A stretch of DNA of 7,151 bases, from assembly GCA_024278285.1 (NCBI GenBank), contig JAJRTM010000314.1:1-7151 (forward strand). The letters run 5' to 3'. The notes beneath the pieces were generated by a model that was given only the letters and a program-made list of their open reading frames with translations, did not search any database and was not told where the DNA came from. A program made the translations under genes and the position numbers. Numbering within the stretch: position 1 is the first letter of the stretch; each line of letters starts with the position of its first letter. The stretch is from Planctomycetota bacterium (GTDB lineage Bacteria; Planctomycetota; Planctomycetia; Planctomycetales; Planctomycetaceae). Below are positions 5,345 through 7,151 of this stretch, piece by piece.

Positions 5345-7151
5345 TCGCTTCAGTTCATCTTCCAGTTCTTTCAGCACTAACTCGGCTGCTTTTTTACGAT
5401 CTTCCAGAGATTGCTCACTCGGCTGATTACCCGCTCCTTCTCCACCTTCAGAAGCTGGCGTCTGAGATGGCTTGCCTTGTTTTCCCTGTCCTCCTTTGGC
5501 GTTACCCGGTTCATCACTCTCAGCCGCATCTCCCATTTTATCTGAGATTCCTTCCCCTTTCGATTTATTGCCACCCGGCGAAGGCTTCCCGGCACCTTTT
5601 CCTTTGCCCTCTCCTTTCCCCGGTTTGTCTCCTCCTTTCCCTTTACCAGGCTTGTCGGCTCCCTTTTTGTCTCCCCCTTTTTTATCACCACCTTTTTTAC
5701 CACCTTTATCACTCTGTTTATTATTTTGCTCTCCCTCTTTTTTTGATTGCTCGGGAGTTTTTTCGGAAGATGGTTTCTGGTTTGGCTTATCGTCTGTCTG
5801 TTCGCCAGTTTTCGGTTTCATTTCCGACGGATTCTTCTGGCTGGAAGGCTTATCATTCTCGTTTGAATGAGAATCACTTTCGGAAGGTTTGGGGTTCCCT
5901 TGTTTGTTTTCCTTTGAGGATTTGTCTCCTTCTTTGCCCTGTTTAGAGGAAGGCTTATCTCCCGGCTTGGATGATTTCTCTGGATTTTGCTCGGATGATT
6001 CTCCCGGTTTATCGGATTTCTTCATTTCATCAGAGGGTGGCTGTTGATTCTGTGAAGTCGGTGGCTTCTCGCCGTTACTTTTTTCTTTTTCGGTTGGGCC
6101 TTTTTCGTCACCTTTGCCCGGTTTCGCTTCGCCTTCTCCTGATTTCTTTGCCGGCTTTTTTTCTCCTTCGGTATTCTCGCCCGGTTTCGATTTTCGTGGT
6201 TCCTTTTCAGAATCCTTGCCGTTCGGGTCCGGCATATCTCCCGGTCCTGGTTTGGAATCTCCACTTGGTTTGTCAGATTTCTTATCTCCCGGCGATTTCC
6301 CTTTTTTCTCCTCGTTAGACATTTCTCCTTCTTGAGATTCTCCCTTTTCTCCCTGCTGATCCTGCTTCGCTTTTTCACCTTTCTCAGATGAATCCTCTTT
6401 CTCATCCGATTTCATCTTTTCGTTTTTCTCACCCGGCTTTTTTTCTGAACCGACCTCGCCCGACTCATTCTTATCGGGAGAATCTCCCTGTTCTTTTTTC
6501 TTCATTTTCTCGCCAGGATTTTTCTCGCTGTTCTTTTCTTCTGAAGGATTCTCTTTGGGCTTTTCGCTTTGTTTTTGTGAATCCTTCGGTTTTTCGGGTG
6601 CTTTATCGTTGGGGGTTGTTCCCTCTTTAGGCATTGTTTTATCGTCTGGCGTATCCTTATTCGGATCGGGCAGCTTGGAATCACTGCCGTCCTGTTTTTG
6701 ATCGTCCGAGTTCTGCTGCTCGGAATCTTGCTTTTCTTTTTCCTGTTTCTCGCGAAGTTTCTTGATCATTTTTTCCAGAACGCGGTCGTCATCTTCGCCA
6801 TCGGGGCTGTATTTTGGCTTGTTTGTTTTTCTCTTTTGAGAATCTGAACCTTGTTTTTGATCCTGGTTCTCTCCGGGGCCGGAGTTCTTTTTCTTGTTCT
6901 GATCATCGCCGGGGCTTTTTGTCTTATTCTGTTGATCGCCGGATTGATTGGTCTCCCCTTCTTTTTTCTGCTCGGAATTCTCGCCGGGCGTTTCGCTTTT
7001 TTCAGGAGACTTGCCATCCTGTGCTGAATCTTTCATCGATTGCTCAGAACCTTCCGAATTCTCTTCGCCAGCTTGCTTCTTGTTATTCTTTTCATCTTCA
7101 GGGTTTTCTACTCCGTTTTGATCCTGCTCTGGTTGATTTTTCTGTTCGATC
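5342..7151 (-). CDS. large low-complexity Lys/Glu/Ser/Pro/Gly-rich protein (partial, N-terminus beyond window)
   Basis: The frame is open from the window edge to TGA at 5344-5342, about 602 residues. The ATG at 7036 is internal, because 38 in-frame residues of the same composition precede it up to 7151. Counting from that Met, the chain contains no Cys, Trp or Phe, one Tyr (76) and one His (390). Nearly all of it is Lys, Glu, Ser, Pro, Gly, Asp, Gln and Asn, so it is disordered. Exceptions are a charged helix at 83-104 (DDRVLEKMIKKLREKQEKEK) and a final amphipathic helix (543-564). A Lys-Gly-Asp repeat fills 443-485. Related planctomycete proteins, as I recall them, have a hydrophobic, membrane-anchored N-terminus, which would lie outside the window. 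Function is unknown; an extended linker or surface role is only inference. The conserved tail continues in frame beyond the TGA. Confidence 0.75.
   Translation of the reverse strand, partial: IEQKNQPEQDQNGVENPEDEKNNKKQAGEENSEGSEQSMKDSAQDGKSPEKSETPGENSEQKKEGETNQSGDQQNKTKSPGDDQNKKKNSGPGENQDQKQGSDSQKRKTNKPKYSPDGEDDDRVLEKMIKKLREKQEKEKQDSEQQNSDDQKQDGSDSKLPDPNKDTPDDKTMPKEGTTPNDKAPEKPKDSQKQSEKPKENPSEEKNSEKNPGEKMKKKEQGDSPDKNESGEVGSEKKPGEKNEKMKSDEKEDSSEKGEKAKQDQQGEKGESQEGEMSNEEKKGKSPGDKKSDKPSGDSKPGPGDMPDPNGKDSEKEPRKSKPGENTEGEKKPAKKSGEGEAKPGKGDEKGPTEKEKSNGEKPPTSQNQQPPSDEMKKSDKPGESSEQNPEKSSKPGDKPSSKQGKEGDKSSKENKQGNPKPSESDSHSNENDKPSSQKNPSEMKPKTGEQTDDKPNQKPSSEKTPEQSKKEGEQNNKQSDKGGKKGGDKKGGDKKGADKPGKGKGGDKPGKGEGKGKGAGKPSPGGNKSKGEGISDKMGDAAESDEPGNAKGGQGKQGKPSQTPASEGGEGAGNQPSEQSLEDRKKAAELVLKELEDELKR
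5582..5710 (-). repeat. in-gene Lys-Gly-Asp tandem repeat
   Basis: This part of the low-complexity gene encodes imperfect repeats of KKGGD, then KPGKGKGGD and GKGEGKGKG. On the plus strand it is a nearly pure pyrimidine run with repeated TTTTTTATCACCACC-like units. Such tracts change length easily by slippage. Confidence 0.6.

Noticed and set aside
5467..6630. Several plus-strand ORFs rich in Phe, Leu, Pro and Ser
   Set aside because: They are antisense shadows of the Lys/Glu-rich low-complexity gene; their hydrophobic look follows from the pyrimidine-rich complement, not from membrane proteins.
7034..7036. ATG at 7036 as the true start of the low-complexity protein
   Set aside because: The frame stays open upstream to the window edge with 38 more residues of the same composition, so this Met is internal.

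Overview
The window looks like chromosomal DNA of a planctomycete, probably a marine relative of Gimesia/Planctomyces. This rests on three things: a secreted protein with two planctomycete-type cytochrome c (PSCyt1-like) domains, a very low-complexity Lys/Glu/Ser/Pro/Gly protein with a C-terminal tail I remember from planctomycete genomes, and intergenic spacers filled with short hairpin repeats. Genus placement is inference. Every gene I can support reads on the minus strand, so transcription runs from high to low coordinates.

Layout in transcription order. (1) 7151-5030: the 3' part of a large low-complexity gene whose 5' end lies outside the window. A single in-frame TGA at 5344-5342 separates the low-complexity body from about 100 residues of a conserved-looking C-terminal domain, which continues in exactly the same frame. 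(2) 5029-4623: a spacer holding a perfect 25-bp inverted repeat built from two REP-like hairpins. (3) 4622-2742: an exported protein with a helical N-terminal part, two CxxCH haem domains and a C-terminal region that resembles a gluzincin (peptidase-MA-like) domain without its HExxH motif. (4) 2706-1594: an FAD-dependent glycine oxidase-like protein (ThiO), 35 bp behind gene 3 and probably co-transcribed with it. (5) 1593-1023: a spacer with three GTAG-type REP hairpins and a 180-bp nested inverted repeat. (6) 1022-684: an unrecognised acidic 112-residue protein, followed by a terminator-like hairpin. (7) 413-1: two closely spaced small genes. The first resembles a HicA-like small basic protein and the second is an acidic partner cut by the window edge; together they look like a toxin-antitoxin-type pair.

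No tRNA, rRNA, CRISPR array, transposase or integrase was seen. The points most worth a second look are the in-frame stop inside the low-complexity gene, the REP family with a shared GTAG/ATAG foot and outward-facing pairs, the possible new toxin-antitoxin pair, and the apparently inactivated peptidase domain fused to two haem domains.
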